Made by a program: the position numbers and the translations under genes. DNA of 6,947 nt from an uncultured Bordetella sp. (lineage in GTDB: Bacteria > Pseudomonadota > Gammaproteobacteria > Burkholderiales > Burkholderiaceae_B). Positions 5,963-6,947 of the stretch are shown here, one piece after another. Each line of letters opens with the position of its first letter. Position 1 is the stretch's first letter. The stretch is from contig CALGFL010000373.1 of the NCBI GenBank assembly GCA_937881145.1, forward strand, positions 1 through 6,947, in the 5' to 3' direction. The notes under the pieces are model-generated. The model had not been told where the DNA came from and ran no database searches. It was given only the letters and a program-made list of their open reading frames with translations.

Positions 5963-6898
5963 TCACGCCTGCCGGGCGGCGCGCTGCGCCAGGTAGACCT
6001 GGATATGGACGTAGGCCGCGCGCAGATAAGGCACCTGCAGGCCCAGCTTGTCCGCGCGCTGCACCATGTCGCCGATGAGATGCTCGCCCTCGATCTTGCC
6101 GCCCTGGCGCAAGTCGCGGAACATGGATGCCGTCGCCCCCGAGCTGGAATCGGTAAGGGTGCCGATCGCGAACGCTTGCGCCTTGGGCCGCATGCCGTGG
6201 CCATGGCCCTGCGCCACGCTGTCGATTTCATCGAGCAGGGCGCGCATGAAACGCTCGCCGTCCGAGGAACGCACGATCTCGCCCACGCTGCCACGCATCA
6301 GGCAGGTGGACGCGGCCAGGGTCGACAGGAAGGTGTACTTCTCCCAGATATCCTGCTCGATGTCGTCGCTGAGCCTGGGGCTGAAGGCCGCGGGCTCCAG
6401 CGCCTTGCGGATGGCCTCGCCGCGCTCGCTGATGCCGCCCGCGCGTTCGCCGAAGATGAGGGCGCCCAGCGGCCCCATGATGACGATCTCGCCTTCCGCG
6501 CCGATGGTGGCCATGACATGGCACAGTCCGCCCAGCACGCGCTCCTTGCCGAAGGCCGCGTCGAGCGCATCATAGTGGCGCATGCCGTTGAGTATGGGCA
6601 GCACGACCGCCTTGGGATTTTGCTGCATGACAGGCCTGATCGACTCGATGGCGCCGTCCAGGTCGTAGGCCTTGCAGCTCATGATCACGACATCGTAAGG
6701 ACCGCCCAGCGCGTCCGCGGTCGCCAGCTTGGGCTCGATCACATCGGTGCCCTGTTCGGTCTTGATGCGCAAACCTTTTTCGCGCAGCAGCGCCGCGCGC
6801 GCCGGACGCACCAGAAAGGTCACGTCCACGCCAGCCTGCGCCGCGCGGCCGCCGAAGAATCCGCCGGTGCCGCCGGCGCCCAATACCAATATCCGCAT
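5963..6898 (-). CDS. 2-dehydropantoate 2-reductase (ketopantoate reductase) family protein
   Basis: A 311-residue NADPH-dependent dehydrogenase of usual family length; the named reaction reduces 2-dehydropantoate to pantoate for coenzyme A synthesis. The N-terminal Rossmann domain begins MRILVLGAGGTGGFFGGRAA, with the nucleotide-binding glycine motif at 7-13. SCKAYD contains K76 and PILNGMRH contains N104, both matching conserved positions. The helical C-terminal domain has IWEKYTFLSTLAA with K177 as likely catalytic lysine, then ASMFRDLRQGG with S248, and KIEGEHLIGDMV with E260. ATG 6898 is preferred because GGAG (complement of 6905-6908) stands six bases before it. The in-frame GTG at 6910 would place that site inside the gene. 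Many bacteria carry several such paralogues acting on other 2-keto acids, and this one has GAGGTGG rather than the usual GAGAxG, so panE is not assigned. It probably leads a two-gene transcript with the deoxyribosyltransferase-like gene. Confidence 0.88.
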   Translation of the reverse strand: MRILVLGAGGTGGFFGGRAAQAGVDVTFLVRPARAALLREKGLRIKTEQGTDVIEPKLATADALGGPYDVVIMSCKAYDLDGAIESIRPVMQQNPKAVVLPILNGMRHYDALDAAFGKERVLGGLCHVMATIGAEGEIVIMGPLGALIFGERAGGISERGEAIRKALEPAAFSPRLSDDIEQDIWEKYTFLSTLAASTCLMRGSVGEIVRSSDGERFMRALLDEIDSVAQGHGHGMRPKAQAFAIGTLTDSSSGATASMFRDLRQGGKIEGEHLIGDMVQRADKLGLQVPYLRAAYVHIQVYLAQRAARQA

Positions 6899-6937
6899 GA
6901 CCTGCTCCACGCGCGCTCGCGTATGAATGAAGCGTCT

Positions 6938-6943
6938 ATTATG
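6938..6943 (-). promoter_or_regulatory. Probable -10 box of the reductase gene
   Basis: CATAAT on the minus strand (5/6 to TATAAT), 39 bases before the ATG at 6898, predicting a leader of about 32 bases. The -35 element would fall beyond the right edge of the window, so the call rests on the -10 alone. Confidence 0.45.
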
Positions 6944-6947
6944 CGTC

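Noticed and set aside
6899..6910. GTG start at 6910 for the reductase gene
   Set aside because: It would put the GGAG ribosome site inside the coding region. The ATG at 6898 begins exactly where the Rossmann motif of the family normally begins.

Overview
The window is high-GC bacterial chromosome. It has a strong G/C third-position bias, long antisense shadow ORFs, and gene families typical of Betaproteobacteria. The style and gene content suggest the Alcaligenaceae (Bordetella/Achromobacter type); this is a judgement from protein resemblance, not a search. There are eight protein-coding genes. I see no rRNA, tRNA, CRISPR array or insertion sequence, and no gene-free stretch reaches 300 bases.

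Left third (1-2350, all minus strand): a compact transport operon read from right to left. It holds a LacI-family repressor (1222-2265), a periplasmic solute-binding protein (212-1225, overlapping the repressor stop as ATGA) and the start of an ABC permease (cut by the window edge, start at 209). Upstream of the repressor is a plausible sigma-70 promoter (TTGACT-16-TAGACT on the minus strand). It is followed by a perfect 14-bp palindrome, TGAAAACGTTTTCA, which is a classic LacI/GalR-type operator. The simplest reading is a self-repressed importer operon induced by its own, unidentified, solute.

Middle (2393-4789): an acetohydroxyacid synthase large subunit (minus strand) diverges from an Lrp/AsnC-family regulator (plus strand). 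The roughly 92-bp region between them is only about 28% G+C by my hand count. The synthase has no regulatory small subunit (ilvN/ilvH) beside it, so it looks like an orphan paralogue that the Lrp-like protein probably controls.

Right third (4790-6947): a small stand-alone SET-domain protein lysine methyltransferase (plus strand) with a perfect TATAAT box upstream. It converges on a minus-strand pair, a 2-dehydropantoate (ketopantoate) reductase-family gene followed by a nucleoside 2-deoxyribosyltransferase-family gene, probably one transcript. The reductase has a good ribosome site and a likely -10 box at the window edge.

Most of this is ordinary chromosome. The most interesting items are the operator/promoter arrangement and coupled LacI-transporter operon, the orphan synthase/Lrp pair with its AT-rich control region, and the eukaryotic-like SET protein. 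I found no clear sign of a wholly undescribed system.
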